This document shows positions 10,044 through 25,844 of a stretch of 64,000 nt of DNA, one piece after another. Source of the stretch: Hypomesus transpacificus (lineage: Eukaryota > Chordata > Actinopteri > Osmeriformes > Osmeridae); contig NC_061065.1 in assembly GCF_021917145.1 (NCBI RefSeq), forward strand, positions 12,211,412 through 12,275,411. The letters run 5' to 3'. Within the stretch, counting starts at the first letter, position 1. The number at the start of each line of letters is the position of its first letter. The notes beneath the pieces are model-generated. The model was not told where the DNA came from. It saw only the letters and a list, made by a program, of their open reading frames with translations, and searched no databases. Both the position numbers and the translations under genes were made by a program.

Positions 10044-12455
10044 AATTGTAGGATAACATTTAAAACACTGAAGAAGGCCATGGTTATTTGCACTTGATGC
10101 GGGCAGATAATGTTTTTGTCTTCACATCTTGAACAAACCTAATCAATTACTTAAAAATAACTTTGCCACACACATTTATTAACTGATAGACTAAATGCTG
10201 AGCTTTAAGATAAAAGGGAAAGATAACCATAACTAAAATAAGTATTATTGCATAGATCCAGCACAAACGTTCAGATCAGAAGGTGACCCAAACTGTAGCA
10301 CGCTTTGCTTAGCAGAACAAAATTCCTCAGCATTACCAAGAATATACAATTATTATATTGCGCATGCATATTTAATCCAAATCCAATTATTACTACTCTG
10401 GCTGACAATGTATGGACAGCTGCCCCATATTTCCAGTTTTCCAATTAGCATGCCTCCATAGATCCAGAGGGGGCTTGGAAAGTGTCAGACTGTGGCTCTT
10501 TTTCAGTGGATAAGTAATTTAATTACAGTAACGCGTTATACCCAACACTGATAGGGTACTGCATCATATGTTCTATACTATAAAGGAACTCATTAAGACA
10601 TGTTTTGAAATGTATAGAGGGCACACTATCATTTATTGCGTTAAGGGCACTTGGTCTAATGTGTGCCACTCTAGAGAGGATTTTAGAAATGCTTTTTCAA
10701 CCCTAGAAAACTGATGATAATATTCAGGTTTTGCTTTGAAACAAGGTATACCCTTATTATTTCCTGGCATGTTTGCCTTTGTTAAACCTTGTTAAGTCAC
10801 CAACCCTGTTAAAGAATGTCCCACATGCAAAGACACAGACAGATCCAGACAGACCGTACAATGGTCAAGGCTTGGCTACAGTTAGTTTGCTTCCTTGTGT
10901 GTGATTCCAGCAGACTACATAGTCAAGGCCTACCTACATAGACTGCAGTTTACTACCTTAATTTCTACTATTATAGTCTACTACTCTCCTTTGTACTACT
11001 TTCTAAGAAGGGTGGTAGGCTGCTCTTTTTTGTTCATTGCCATCTTTAAGAGTTGCTAAAGTGTTTTTGTATTTATATATTTTTTAAGAATGACAATAAA
11101 ATCTCTCTTCCACATATACTGGTCAGGGAAGCATTATTTCTGTCTCTGAAGACCCTTGGGGCTGGTGGGATAAACACTCTTTGTATAATCTGAGCACCTT
11201 CATCCACAGGGTTGTCAAAGAATGGATACGCCATAATTGATTGTAACTTGTCTAGACGCTCTGCTTAGTTTCTAAGGCCTTATGTTATGTCAATTAACCA
11301 ATGGCTTTTGAAACAGTTAAAGTGACATTACTTCTTAACATGTACATTCATTCATGTCTGCACTTCAAAAAGTCTGTACTTATGTTTCCGAACAAAGTGC
11401 TTTGGGCGTTTCCTTGCATGCTTGTAGTATTTAAAACGGCCGGCACCAGTGTTGTAGGCCTAATCACACTAAACGATTTGCAACAAATAGCAGCTCAATT
11501 TTACCTGGTCCAGAACCAAGTTCTACAAAACAGAAAAGGTGTGGTATATGAATTCCCAATATGCAACTACTTAAGTACAAATACGCACTCTTCTATCCCA
11601 AAATGTCAAAGCAACTTTTAATGTTGGCGCAATGTAAAATCTTTTTATTGAAGAAAGATAAGAATATAATGATCTATTATCTTTTCTAAGGGGTATCAAG
11701 GAATGTGTCCAGGCCATTTTATAATATCTTAGACTGAGCAATTTTTTACCTCTACCATAAGGGTAACAACAAATTTGACCACGTCTATACACAAACAGAC
11801 ATTTTGGGTGGCAAAGTTACTGTTCAGTAATGACTGTGCAAGAATATACTTAGTGTTAAGCCTTTCTTACAACATACACGAACACAACATTTCAGAAGAC
11901 ACTTCAGTTTTCAACATTTATTTAACCTTTATTTACAATGTGAAAACTAAAGTACCTCTTTTCATGGAATGACCACTTTAAGCATCCACATATTCTGAAG
12001 CTACTTTCAGGACCGTTTTTTTGCACATAACGGGGCAACCATTCAATTGCCTAAATACAACCAGAACCAATAAAAAGAGCTTAAATCAGACTGACTCAAC
12101 ATCTTCAATATAGACATGGGCAGGCTGTGAATAAAATGTTGGGTCAATATCATCTGTGATTGTGTGGACATTTAATGGCATGTGCTGAATTAATCAAAGT
12201 AGGCTACAGTACTCATATTCCCTCAGAAATAGTCAGGTGGGACACTGTAACCATACTTGTATTTTTAAATTAATTATTCAGGTCACATTACAGCTACATG
12301 GGCATCCCAATACTTACATGTAGGAATTCTTAACTGAGTACTGGGTTGCAACGAAGTATCAATGTGCTTTCATTCAATGTTAAAATTCTACAGGGTCAGA
12401 ATCATAACCGTGACAAGCACAAATGGAAATTAGCACATTTTCCAGGTATGTGGGT
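10044..12455. other. Intergenic, between zinc-finger and histone genes
   Basis: No gene was recognised. The short stretch around 10525-10550 (ACAGTAACGCGTTATACCCAACACTG) resembles a worn dispersed fish repeat. The rest is AT-rich single-copy-looking sequence with only short, unsupported open frames. Confidence 0.4.
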
Positions 12456-12471
12456 GGCTCTTAAAAGAGCC
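12456..12471 (-). terminator. Histone mRNA 3' stem-loop of H2B
   Basis: On the minus strand this reads GGCTCTTTTAAGAGCC, the conserved six-base-pair stem with a four-base loop recognised by SLBP. It lies 36 bp after the H2B stop. It directs U7-dependent 3' processing without polyadenylation. Confidence 0.95.
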
Positions 12472-12506
12472 TTTGGGGGTTAACAGGGAAGTCAAATGGC
12501 ACCCGT

Positions 12507-15084
<2,578 letters not shown>

Positions 15085-15600
15085 GCTCCTTGATCTACCC
15101 AAGGGCCATCAGGCTTCTGAATGGACACTGATATGGACATTGATTTACTGCACACTAGTCACTTATACACTGTCACTTTCAGCTACAGTAACATTGCACA
15201 CTGTACCTCACTGTACCTCGCCACCGGGCTCCTGTATGGTCATTAACATAGTCACTGATCTGCAATTTTGCACTATTGTTCTGTACTCCACTTAGGCTAG
15301 AATAGGTTATAGGGTTGAAATAGGTTTTATGTGCATTTAGGGTTAGTATAGTGTATTATTTATTGTTATCTGTAACTTAGGAAGTTTTAGTATTAGGGTT
15401 AGTATAGTCGATTATTTATTGCTATCTGTATATTTAGGAAGTTTCACTTATTTAAGCTCAGCATAGATGTAAATTATGTTCTGTGTACTTATATGTTATG
15501 TTATGCCAGGTGCTTGCGTTGTCTTGTCTTAAGAATTTCAGTGCCCAGTCTGACCTTGTGTTGTTCTGTTTACCTGACAAATAAAAGACTTGTAGACTTG
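15085..15600 (+). mobile_element. Non-LTR retrotransposon 3' end (LINE fragment)
   Basis: The stretch begins with the frame [11 protein letters not shown] and a stop, the last residues of a fish LINE reverse-transcriptase ORF. A 3' UTR follows, ending CCCAGTCTGACCTTGTG, GTTTACCTGACAAATAAAAG and ACTTG. It matches, in opposite orientation, the piece at 48830-49440 (shared AAGGGCCATCAGGCTTCTGA and the CCCAGTCTGACC tail). It is 5'-truncated. The clade is not certain; Rex1 or L2-like is possible. Confidence 0.7.
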
Positions 15601-16701
15601 TATTATTATTCATGAAATGTACTGCTATAGTGCTATGTCAGCAATCTGCAATCCAAATCAACCATTAGTTGTTTTGTGTATTTGTTTTGACAGTTGAGAA
15701 CAAATGGTGAAATGTTGCTCCCTACTAGGCCCAATGTTGCAATATTGTTTCCCTAAAATTAAAATAAAAAAAAATCCTTCATTGTCTGATGACTCCTACA
15801 AAATCATCTGACTTGCAATTTATATCATATATTTAAATATATAATTAGTTGTTATATTTGGTCTTACAAGTGAAAGGGATCCTGGTAGTTAGAAAAAAAT
15901 GATTGGTCAGTGAAGTTCAAATGAATGCATGTTTAGATTACATTTTGTCATCTAACCAATTTACTATCATTTAAATGTGGAGAATAATATTTAAAACTGA
16001 TACTTTACACTAATTGTACTAATACAAAACATATAATACATTAATACAAACATAATACATCAGCTGTAGGTCAGAGACAGTGGCTTGCAGGGAATCTTGT
16101 TACAACACATTATTGTGGGGGGGGTGTAATTGCCTCGTAGTAAATAAAAACGGTGGAAAAATCAGTCTTTATTATTAGTAGTAGTAGTATTGTTATTATT
16201 ATTTTGTTAATCTACATTGTGTTTTACGTAATGTGGACACATCTAGTTTCTAGAGATATGCATAATAAACCCTTAAAAAATACTTACTTTTTTTAAAGTA
16301 GAGGCAGTAATTACCCTACATCTCTGTTCAGGAGACAACTGATCTTTGTATTCTTTTGACGTCATAAAGGCTTGTGGGGGCTCTGAAGGTGACTAACAAT
16401 GGATATAATTTTATGACACTTGGGAGGGAGCGACATATTGTAATGAACTAGGCCTACCAGTTTTTAGCTGTCTTTTGGGGTTACACATTTCACTGTAATT
16501 TCAGTCACATTTCAGTTTTTCTTAGAATTTTGTTCCGAAATAGACTTGTGTAGAATTATTTTAGCAATTTCTACATGTTGACATTTTCAAATCATCAGGA
16601 TCCATGTTCTTGTTTCTAGTGCAAATGACCAATTGGGAATTATTTTGAGTGAGTTACTAGGAGTAGACTAGATTGATTTATTGAGGGTTCCATTTCACAC
16701 A
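15601..16701. other. Intergenic AT-rich stretch
   Basis: No gene or named repeat was seen. There are short TTA/GTA-rich tracts around 16170-16205. Confidence 0.35.
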
Positions 16702-18327
<1,626 letters not shown>

Positions 18328-18926
18328 TTGTCACGCACTTGGCGCCTTGAGAATGACACCACAACTGATAAACATGGCTGTATGGATTATATCCTGCGTA
18401 ACATGCGTGGCTATTGGTGGCTGTGAGTACACACCATGAGTAACGTTTTCAAAACAATGTATTGGGTAAAAGTGCTGTATTTGATGACTTGCCTGTCTCG
18501 GAGAGTGAAAATATAGGGCGAATCATTTGGGGAAGGGAGACGGAACCCACCGATGACTCGGGACTTGAGACCTGTGTTTCACGCGACTCAGAAGACGCAC
18601 TTAAAAACCTTTGGCACCCGAATTGGCTACCCCAAAGCTGCAAAGTATATTGCCTGACATCTTGCCCCACTGTGCAACGTGTACTGGTCGGAAGAGAATG
18701 CACTTTTAAATACTTTAAAGGAAAAATGCCATCGGTAAACCCGTGCGCAAAGCCCAGTCTCGGAGTTCAACGCTGGCGTGTTGGGACAGTTGCAACAAAA
18801 AACACGAGGCTTCCGCTACTAGAACAACTTTATTATGAGCAATACGAAGTTTACTTTCTAGCCACAGCTGATTTTGGACAGTTTGTATATTCCAGCTGCG
18901 ATTTTTACACCGTTATACACCAGGAG
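18328..18926. other. Region upstream of H1, no supported gene
   Basis: A 170-codon open frame (18462-18974) runs through here towards the H1 promoter. I recognise no domain, and a frame this long is expected about once by chance in a window of this size. I therefore do not call it a gene. Confidence 0.4.
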
Positions 18927-18936
18927 AAAACACAAG
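18927..18936 (+). promoter_or_regulatory. H1 box (AAAACACAAG)
   Basis: This matches the AAACACA element typical of replication-dependent H1 promoters. It lies about 160 bp before the H1 ATG, a sensible distance for an H1 box. No strong TATA box was seen between it and the ATG; CTTTAAGG near 19006 is the only weak candidate. Confidence 0.5.
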
Positions 18937-19096
18937 TGGCACAGCTTGTCGATTGCAGACAGCGGTCGAGCTGACGTATTGAGTCTACACAGTTCTCATA
19001 CCGCCTTTAAGGCCAGCCCCCAGCCCAGAGCCGAACATTACTCCGAAGCACATACATCAGTTGAGATTATTCTAACGATCGGTTCAAACGACAGAC

Positions 19097-19708
19097 ATGG
19101 CAGAAGTCGCCCCTGCAGCACCCTCTCCGGCCAAGGCACCCAAGAAGAAGGCAGCAGCCAAGCCCAAGAAAGCGGGACCCAGCGTCAGTGAGCTGATAGT
19201 TAAGGCTGTGTCCGCCTCCAAGGAACGCAGCGGCGTGTCCCTGGCAGCACTCAAGAAGGCTCTTTCTGCCGGTGGCTACGATGTAGAGAAGAACAACTCC
19301 CGCGTCAAGATCGCCGTCAGGGGGCTGGTCACGAAGGGGACCTTGGTCCAGACCAAGGGAACCGGCGCCTCCGGGTCTTTTAAAATCAACAAGGCCGCTG
19401 AGACCAAGGCAAAGAAGACCGTCAAGAAAGCCGTCACTCCGAAGCCCAAGAAGGTTGTCGCCAAGAAGCCTGCTGCGGCCAAGAAGCCCAAGAAGGTTGT
19501 TGCGAAGAAGCCAGCAGCTGCCAAGAAGTCTCCTAAGAAGGCAAAGAAGCCCGTGGCAGCCAAGAAGGCTACCAAGAGCCCCAAAAAGGCCAAGAAGCCT
19601 GTGACGCCCAAGAAGGTAGCAGCCAAGAGCCCCAAGAAGGCAGTCAAGGCAGTCAAACCTAAAGCGGCCAAGCCCAAGGCAAAGAAGGCGACACCCAAGA
19701 AGAAGTAA
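19097..19708 (+). CDS. Linker histone H1, replication-dependent, intact
   Basis: A 203-residue linker histone that binds the nucleosome entry and exit DNA. The short Ala/Pro/Lys N-terminus ([18 protein letters not shown]) precedes the winged-helix globular domain at about residues 27-101 ([20 protein letters not shown] ... [10 protein letters not shown]). A lysine-rich C-tail follows with repeated AAKKP and several SPKK/TPKK sites, the known CDK-phosphorylation and AT-rich minor-groove motifs. It has no intron. The start ATG gives the canonical MAE(V/A)APA beginning. An H1 box lies upstream and a histone stem-loop lies 64 bp after the stop. The overlapping minus-strand open frames are shadows of the repetitive Lys/Ala/Pro codons. 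Confidence 0.97.
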   Translation: MAEVAPAAPSPAKAPKKKAAAKPKKAGPSVSELIVKAVSASKERSGVSLAALKKALSAGGYDVEKNNSRVKIAVRGLVTKGTLVQTKGTGASGSFKINKAAETKAKKTVKKAVTPKPKKVVAKKPAAAKKPKKVVAKKPAAAKKSPKKAKKPVAAKKATKSPKKAKKPVTPKKVAAKSPKKAVKAVKPKAAKPKAKKATPKKK

Positions 19709-19771
19709 TTTCTTTAATACATTTTCTACGTGGCAGTTGCTTTGCTCACTGTCACACACGCTCAAACAAAA

Positions 19772-19787
19772 GGCTCTTTTAAGAGCC
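19772..19787 (+). terminator. Histone mRNA 3' stem-loop of H1
   Basis: GGCTCTTTTAAGAGCC followed by ACCA, the conserved histone 3' stem-loop. It is identical to those of the H2B and H4 loci and faces the opposite way. Confidence 0.95.
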
Positions 19788-20283
19788 ACCAACTCTTTCA
19801 GTAAAAGCGCATCCATTTGTTTCCCTCCACAAATACTACGTGCCCCCAATTGGGGCATTATCAATGCATGTCATTAACATGGACATTTTTCACGTGTTAA
19901 GTTACATTTGTAGGGGAACCGGTGGGGAGAGGTGTCCTAGCTCATACATCGCTTCTTATGTTAGCGCCCAAAGAGAATTAGGAAGCTTGTGGGTTCCATG
20001 TCGTGGAGCTCCGCCCGATAGGGAGACTCAGCTCCTATTGTCCTATTGGTTTACGCTGCAGCTTAGGCAGCCAATGACTGAAGATCTAAATGTATCCGCA
20101 TCTGTCTCACCAAGCATGTTAGTCTGGTTGATTTCGGTAAGACTGAAGTGGAAGACTCAGAAGAACATTGCCAGAGCAGACCACTGAGGCCATTTAGGCA
20201 ATTGTCATATAGTTTTGTGACAACAGAGATGGCCATATCTAGTCGAGTTTGATTGTCCCTCCAATCTTGACGCTTCATCTCCA
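19788..20283. other. Spacer after H1
   Basis: No gene or recognisable element; short unsupported frames only. Confidence 0.35.
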
Positions 20284-20480
20284 TTACATTTACATTTAGT
20301 CATTTAGCAGACACTCTCATCCAGAGCGACTTACAGTAAGTACAGGGACATTCCCCCCGTGGCAAGTAAGGTGAAGTGCCTTGCCCAAGGACACAACGTC
20401 ATTTGGCGGGGCGGGGAATCGATCCGGCAACCTTCCGATTACTAGCCTGACTCCCTCACCGCTCAGCCATCTGACTCCTT
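20284..20480 (-). mobile_element. tRNA-derived SINE, copy 2
   Basis: On the minus strand it has the same structure as copy 1: tail TCATTTAGCAGACACTCTCA (as read on +) first, then the body with CTTGCCCAAGGACACAACGT, then box B and box A (CCGCTCAGCCA as read on +). It is somewhat diverged. Confidence 0.83.
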
Positions 20481-20569
20481 AATGCCATAGGAGAGTATGA
20501 TGGCTACCACAGACTGATAAGACATTTGCCGTGATGAATGAGTCACATTATAAAGGACTAGAGCTTATT

Positions 20570-20810
20570 TATAAGAAAAATCAATCGGTTCTGTCCTTTC
20601 TGATAGAGGCCTGAAGTGCGTCTGTATAGTCCTGCTCCCTGTTTATGTGCACTCCTGGGAACCTGTACGGTTTCACCATCTCTAGTTCCTCCCACTGTAT
20701 GGTAACAGGGGTTGGAGTGCTTCCTACTCCATCAGAAGTCCACAACCAGTTCCCTGGTCTAGGTGATGTTGAGCTCCTAGGAGGTGGTTCCCCCCAGACC
20801 ATCTAATGAA
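20570..20810 (-). mobile_element. LINE reverse-transcriptase fragment
   Basis: The minus strand reads, with a frame break, RELVVDF then TPVTIQWEELEMVKPYRFPG and VHINREQDYTDAL. This is the (T)KELVVDF ... V-x-x-Y-x-(F/Y)LGVH region found after the RT core of fish non-LTR elements. It is heavily decayed and possibly of the same family as the pieces at 15085 and 48830. Confidence 0.6.
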
Positions 20811-21792
20811 GCTCATCCCTGTACTTTCATTCATGAAAACTATAAACTATGGTCTGGTAGGTGCTGACCATAACCCAGTAACTCAAAGTTTAAAAGTTTG
20901 TATATTTAAACCGGAGACTTTGAGTGGGTGGCACAGCTGTCAATCAGGTTCTCAAGCAGATCCTTAGATTACAAGCTTCTGCAGGCAGGTGCACAGACCT
21001 CTTAATTAAGAAGCAGGGGCCGAACGCAGACCTCCTGAGCTGAAATTAACAGATATTATATTCATTTCAGAATCAATTTTTAATTGATTGATTACATCTT
21101 TAATTTTTTAAAGATATAAAGGGCGATAGAATGATGGAAAGACTGTGAATATGTGAAAGGATGGCAGTGGTTAAAATATTGGTCATCCCGCTTATTGTAC
21201 TGAATACAGATGCAGATAGTTTGATTCTGTACAGTTACGGAACAACAACTGTCCATTCATCTAACTACATGAATACACACACGTGTGCAAGGAGGCACAC
21301 AGACATGCATGACAGGGAGTCCCTCAACCACATCAGCAGCTCCCACCTCTGTATGTTTTTATAATGGGGTTCTTTGTGGAGGGAACCATTGTAATCACAG
21401 GGAGAACAAGCAAACTCCTTGCAGAAAGGCCCAGTAAACAGGCCACAGACCTGAAGATAACTTTAAATGTACCCACATCATTTTCCACAACTTAGTTATT
21501 GCTCACCTTTTTGTCCCTGACTCTCATCTTCCCCTCTGTATCGTGTGATGGCAGAAAGTGAGACCTCCCCCACAAGGCTTGTTGTATGTACTACAACTCA
21601 GTCCAGGACCTCCTGGTGTGCCAGGCCTTGCAAATGTATGCTGCATGGATTAATTGAAATATGAATAGATCAGTAATCTCTGTGTGTGTTTATAGTTACA
21701 GATGGTCGGTTTGTGACTCTCACAGACCAATAATAGCCTACCCAAGAGATTAGGTTTGTTTTATTATTGTTACTGTATTATATTAATTTAAA
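20811..21792. other. Intergenic, one old SINE-like shred
   Basis: The stretch 21365-21447 (GGTTCTTTGTGGAGG, AGGGAGAACAAGCAAACTCC, AGAAAGGCCC) is a shred of the same dispersed repeat seen at 55500-55695. Nothing else was recognised. Confidence 0.4.
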
Positions 21793-21800
21793 CCATAGGT
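21793..21800. repeat. hAT target site duplication, left
   Basis: CCATAGGT, repeated exactly at 24240-24247. An 8-bp duplication is the hallmark of hAT insertion. Confidence 0.9.
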
Positions 21801-24239
21801 CAGAGGTCGCCAACCTGTCGATCGCGATCGACGTGTCGATCTCTGAGACTTTCCCTGTCGATCTCCAAAATAATTTCAGAAATACTGATCTCCGACTAAT
21901 TCATGAACGCGGAGGATTCTTAAACTGAACGCGCGTTCTCTTGTACCTGGATTTGCATATTGGCCTGTGCGTGTTGCAAAGCAATTCACCGACAGAATAA
22001 ATGGGCGTTTTTTCCCGAAGACGACCTTTGAGAGACCTGCTATCCCAGGATACCTGTGGGCGTGGTTGCCGTTGGTTTGTTTATTTACCCGGCCGTGTTG
22101 TCCACATAGTGTTAGCAAGCATGGCAGAGGCACCACGAAAGAGGGCGAAAAACTACAGTTTCCATCATGAATGGGAGGAGGAATTCATCTTTACCTTGGT
22201 AAAAGAGAAGAGTGTGTGTATGTTGTGCCACCAGCCACAGGCACTGTCTAAGCGAGGGAATTTGGAGCGGCACCACAACACTAACCATCCGAAATTCAAA
22301 GACTGCTATCCACCAAAGAGCGCAATCCGCGCCAAAAAAGTTCAGGAGCCGAAAGTGGAGTTGAAGGCTCAACAGTCGCTTTTCTCACAACCTACGTCTC
22401 AAAGTAAGGCTGCAACTGAGGCGTCATTTCGTATTAGCCACATTTTGGCTAAACACAAGAGACCTTTTACAGATGGGGATTTGTTTAAGGAACTATTGAC
22501 CGTCACCGCAGAGACTGTTTGCAGCACCTTCAAAAACAAAGAGGACATAAAAGCTGCATTCCGTGCTGTGCCTCTTGGTCCTACAACAGTGACACGAAGG
22601 ATCGAGTAACTGTCGGATAACGTTGGTCAACAGGTGTTGGAGGACTTGTCACTCTGTGAATATTTTTCACTGCAGTTTGATGAATCGCTGGATGTAATGG
22701 ACACGGCTCAGCTTGTTGTATTTGTCAGAATGGCTTTCCAGGACTTTACAACAAAGGAGGACTTCCTCACTCTTCTCCAATTAAAAGAGAGAACGAGAGG
22801 TGAGGATATTTACAACGTTTTTAAAAGCTATGTCCATGAAAAGAACATCCCCATTCAGAAACTGGTGGCAATCACTACCGATGGGGCACCGGCAATGTGC
22901 GGTGTGCACGCTGGTTTTATAGCACTGTGCCGTAATGATCCGGATTTCCCCGACTTCGTGAAGTATCACTGTGTGATTCATCAGCAAGCCTTGGCTGGGA
23001 AAGTTGTGGACTTTTCTCATGTCATGTCACTGGTGGTCAAAGTGGTAAACTCGATTCGAGCAAAAGCGCTTCAGCATCGCTTATTCAAGGCGTTATTGGA
23101 TGAGCTCGATTCGGCGTATGGAGACCTGCTTCTGCATGCTGATGTCAGGTGGTTGAGTCGCGGAAAAGTGCTGCAGCGATTTGTTGACTTGCTGCCTAAG
23201 ATTAAGACGTTTCTGTCGAAAAGGAACGAGGAGCACGAGGAACTTTCAACGGATGCGTGGCTACTGGACCTGGGGTTTCTGACGGACCTAACCGGAAAAC
23301 TGAACTCGCTCAACCACGAACTCCAGGGAAAAGACCGGCACCTCCTCCACATGATCAGCGCAGTGAATGCGTTCAAGGCCAAACTCTGTGTCTGGACCAC
23401 GAATCTGAGGAAAGGGACGCTGACACACTTTACAAACCTGGAAAAAATGTCACAGTCCATCAAAGACTCTTCTGACTTTCACCCTGAGCAGTACTGTGTG
23501 CACCTGGACAAACTGGCAGCGGAGTTCAGTCGACGTTTTGGTGAGTTAGAAATCATGAAGGATATTGCTGCATTTCTTTCAAACCCATTCCTGCCTATTA
23601 ATACAGAGGAGGTTGCAGACCAATTCGAGAAAGCATTTGCTTTGCCAAGTGGAGTGGACATGGAGATGCTTGATTTGCAAAATGACATTGAGCTGAAAGC
23701 CAGGTCAAGGGACAGTGACTTTTGGGGACTTGTCAGCCGAGAGAAGTTTCCTCTCCTCAGTGCATGTGCACTAAAAGTGAGTGCCTACTTTGGATCGACC
23801 TACCTCTGTGAAATGGCATTTTCACAGATGAAAATCACCAAATCCAAGTACAGGAGCCGGCTTACTGACAGACACCTCACAGACTGCCTCAGACTGGCTG
23901 TCTCTGCTTATGAGCCAAACTACAAGGCACTCACAGACAGTGTTCAGTCACAGCCATCACACTGACTTGTCACATGAGAAATTTGTCAGTGTTGTGTTGT
24001 AACTTCAGTTTATAAATAAAACCGTTCATATCCAGCCTGCTCATTGCAAAAGTGTTTTTTCTTGTTCATATTGTTCACAAAGTGTTTGATTTCATTCAAT
24101 TACAATAAGGCCAAATATAAAGTTAAGTTGTAAGTTCAGTCTGGAGTCTGTTCTGTCTCTCAACGCCTCAATAGGTAGATCTTCGGGTCACCAAGGCAAA
24201 GGTCGGTGATCTTTGGCCTAAAAAGGTTGGTGACCACTG
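21801..24239 (+). mobile_element. Complete hAT DNA transposon
   Basis: The 15-bp terminal inverted repeats are CAGAGGTCGCCAACC (left) and the reverse complement of CAGTGGTCACCAACC (right), with two mismatches. The flanking CCATAGGT duplication is perfect, which suggests a fairly recent insertion. The element is 2439 bp and carries one transposase gene in the same direction, interrupted by a single stop. It lies between the histone cluster and ppp1r13b. Confidence 0.95.
22121..23965 (+). pseudogene. hAT transposase, one in-frame stop
   Basis: Cut-and-paste transposase of the ZBED5/GTF2IRD2-like hAT type. From ATG 22121 the protein starts MAEAPRKRAKNYSFHHEWEE and carries a BED-like zinc finger (VCMLCHQPQ, then RHHNTNHPKF). 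It then has KRPFTDGDLFKELL and, after a TAA at 22607-22609 (context RRIE-stop-LSDN), continues in the same frame to 23965. The catalytic RNase-H-like part includes FDESLDV, TTDGAPAMCG and the YHCVIHQQAL motif. The C-terminal dimerisation region holds AYFGSTYLCEMAFSQM and KYRSRL, and the protein ends SQPSH. Together the two open stretches encode about 614 codons with only this one interruption and no frameshift. It could produce a truncated DNA-binding fragment; reinitiation downstream is possible but not shown. Confidence 0.9.
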
Positions 24240-24247
24240 CCATAGGT
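24240..24247. repeat. hAT target site duplication, right
   Basis: CCATAGGT, an exact copy of 21793-21800. Confidence 0.9.
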
Positions 24248-24479
24248 CATTCGAAACATGCATCATCTTCATCTTCTTATCGTGTAATTAATCAACTGCT
24301 CTTTCTTCTCAAAATTAAATACGTAAATAGTTCAATAACGAACAGGTGTAGAAATGTGTAATCACCATCCTCTCACCCTTTTCTGTATAGTGTACAGGTC
24401 AACCTCCTACTTGTTATCAACTTTCTCTATGGTGCAGCTCACATTTTTTACATTCCGAGTCAACGTGACATCACTGCGT

Positions 24480-24624
24480 GGCAGCGTACTGCAGGGCGGG
24501 GGTATGTTTTCTCACGTCAACAGATTAAATATATACAGTACTCTTCTCTAACCTTGAAATTTAAAGGCAAGCCGGCAATATTTCCCGAAATTCGATTAAT
24601 CCAAAACGGAATCATTGTTAGGAG
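24480..24624 (+). promoter_or_regulatory. Possible promoter and untranslated first exon of ppp1r13b
   Basis: A GC-rich spot (GCAGGGCGGGGGTATG near 24491) and GTGACATCAC (24467-24476, CRE-like) precede an exon-like stretch ending GTTAGGAG|GTAAGT at 24624. A 5' untranslated exon here, spliced to 25651, would fit the gene layout. The transcription start cannot be placed from sequence alone. Confidence 0.35.
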
Positions 24625-25650
24625 GTAAGTTTGGCAGCTTTCTCGTTACTGAATGTGCTTCCCTGAGCTAGTCTACCTAGCCGAAACAGCAGGCTAAACA
24701 ACCCCAGTTCGCAGTTAGTTTAGTTAGCTAGCTACAGTACTAGCTAGTCCTAGCTAATTGAAATTAGCCCGTATACAAGCACGAGCTAACTACTTACATC
24801 GGGTACTGATATTGACAGTTATCCACCATCCATAATTTACTTAGTCGTGGATTGCCTTTAAGATTTGTGCTTAAATTACGTTGTTATACTAGCCAATCTA
24901 GTATTACAACGCGGTAGAGCTACATTTGTAATTAAATAGTGAGTGTCCCAGATAGCTACCGTGGCTAGGCTGTCTGGTCGATTGTTGGGTTGACTAGCTC
25001 TAGCTAAATACAGTCACAATCGTTTGTAGCCTAATCGCAAATCAACCCTTACGTTTTGATTTTTAAATGTAGCTTTTCACAAACAGTTTGACTTGCTCGC
25101 AATCATTAAAAAAATATATACTCTGCTAGTGAGAGGCAGTGGATCTACCAGTAGGCTACTAGCTAGAACTAGCTTAGCAATCAGACTGCTGAACCCAAGC
25201 CAATGCGGTAGGCTAGCCATCTAAATGCATCCTCTCATCTCGAACCAACTTAAGTAGTGAACAGCTTAGGCTAAACGTATCACTAAACGACGGGGTTTTT
25301 ATTTTTACGTTTGATAAAGCTATTTTGCGATTTGTGACTGACATTGTTTTAACGTTGGGCCCACACACTCGCTGTACGGCAAGATGTAGGCTACTGTAGA
25401 GCTAGCTAGCTTACGTACTGGTACTCTCGAGTCCCTCTGCCATGGCATGTGCGGTACGTCCAACAAAGTTGGTCGTGGTTGCTAGCCATGATGAAATGGC
25501 TAACTATCACATTATTTAACTATCACTTTGTAACGCTACATTAACGTGTCCGGACAATTGTATGGCTAACTACAATAGCGTATATCATGCGATAATTTAT
25601 GCCAACTCTGTTTTCTAGTAAGTCAAAGCTAATTGTGTTGTATTTTGCAG
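24625..25650. other. Probable 5' UTR intron of ppp1r13b
   Basis: No coding exon. The sequence is rich in CTAGCTAG-like words (for example GTTAGCTAGCTAC around 24720), as is common in fish intergenic DNA. Confidence 0.3.
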
Positions 25651-25844
25651 AGGACTGGCGTCGAGGCAACAACAGCCCACTGGACTGGGTGGACCATTCC
25701 TGTACTTGTTTGGGTTTGAGGATGCTGCAGCGGTGGGCATCGCACATTTGCAAGTGAACGTCACCACTCCCTGGTTGAACTTCAAGCTACCCAACGTTAT
25801 TGCTGTTATGTGCCTCTCCTCCTGACACCAACCGAGCTGCAAAT
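25651..25844 (+). promoter_or_regulatory. 5' untranslated part of ppp1r13b first coding exon
   Basis: This follows a good acceptor (TATTTTGCAG, 25641-25650) and runs to the tandem ATGATG at 25845. The coding part is only nine bases (ATGATGCCG) before the donor GTGAGG, the same tiny MMP exon as in mammalian ASPP1 and ASPP2. Confidence 0.6.

Noticed and set aside
18462-18974. 170-codon open frame upstream of H1
   Set aside because: No recognisable domain. It overlaps the H1 box, and such a length is expected about once by chance in 64 kb on six frames.
19067-19864. 265-codon minus-strand frame opposite H1
   Set aside because: A shadow of the Lys/Ala/Pro-rich H1 codons (Leu/Gly/Cys-rich on the other strand).
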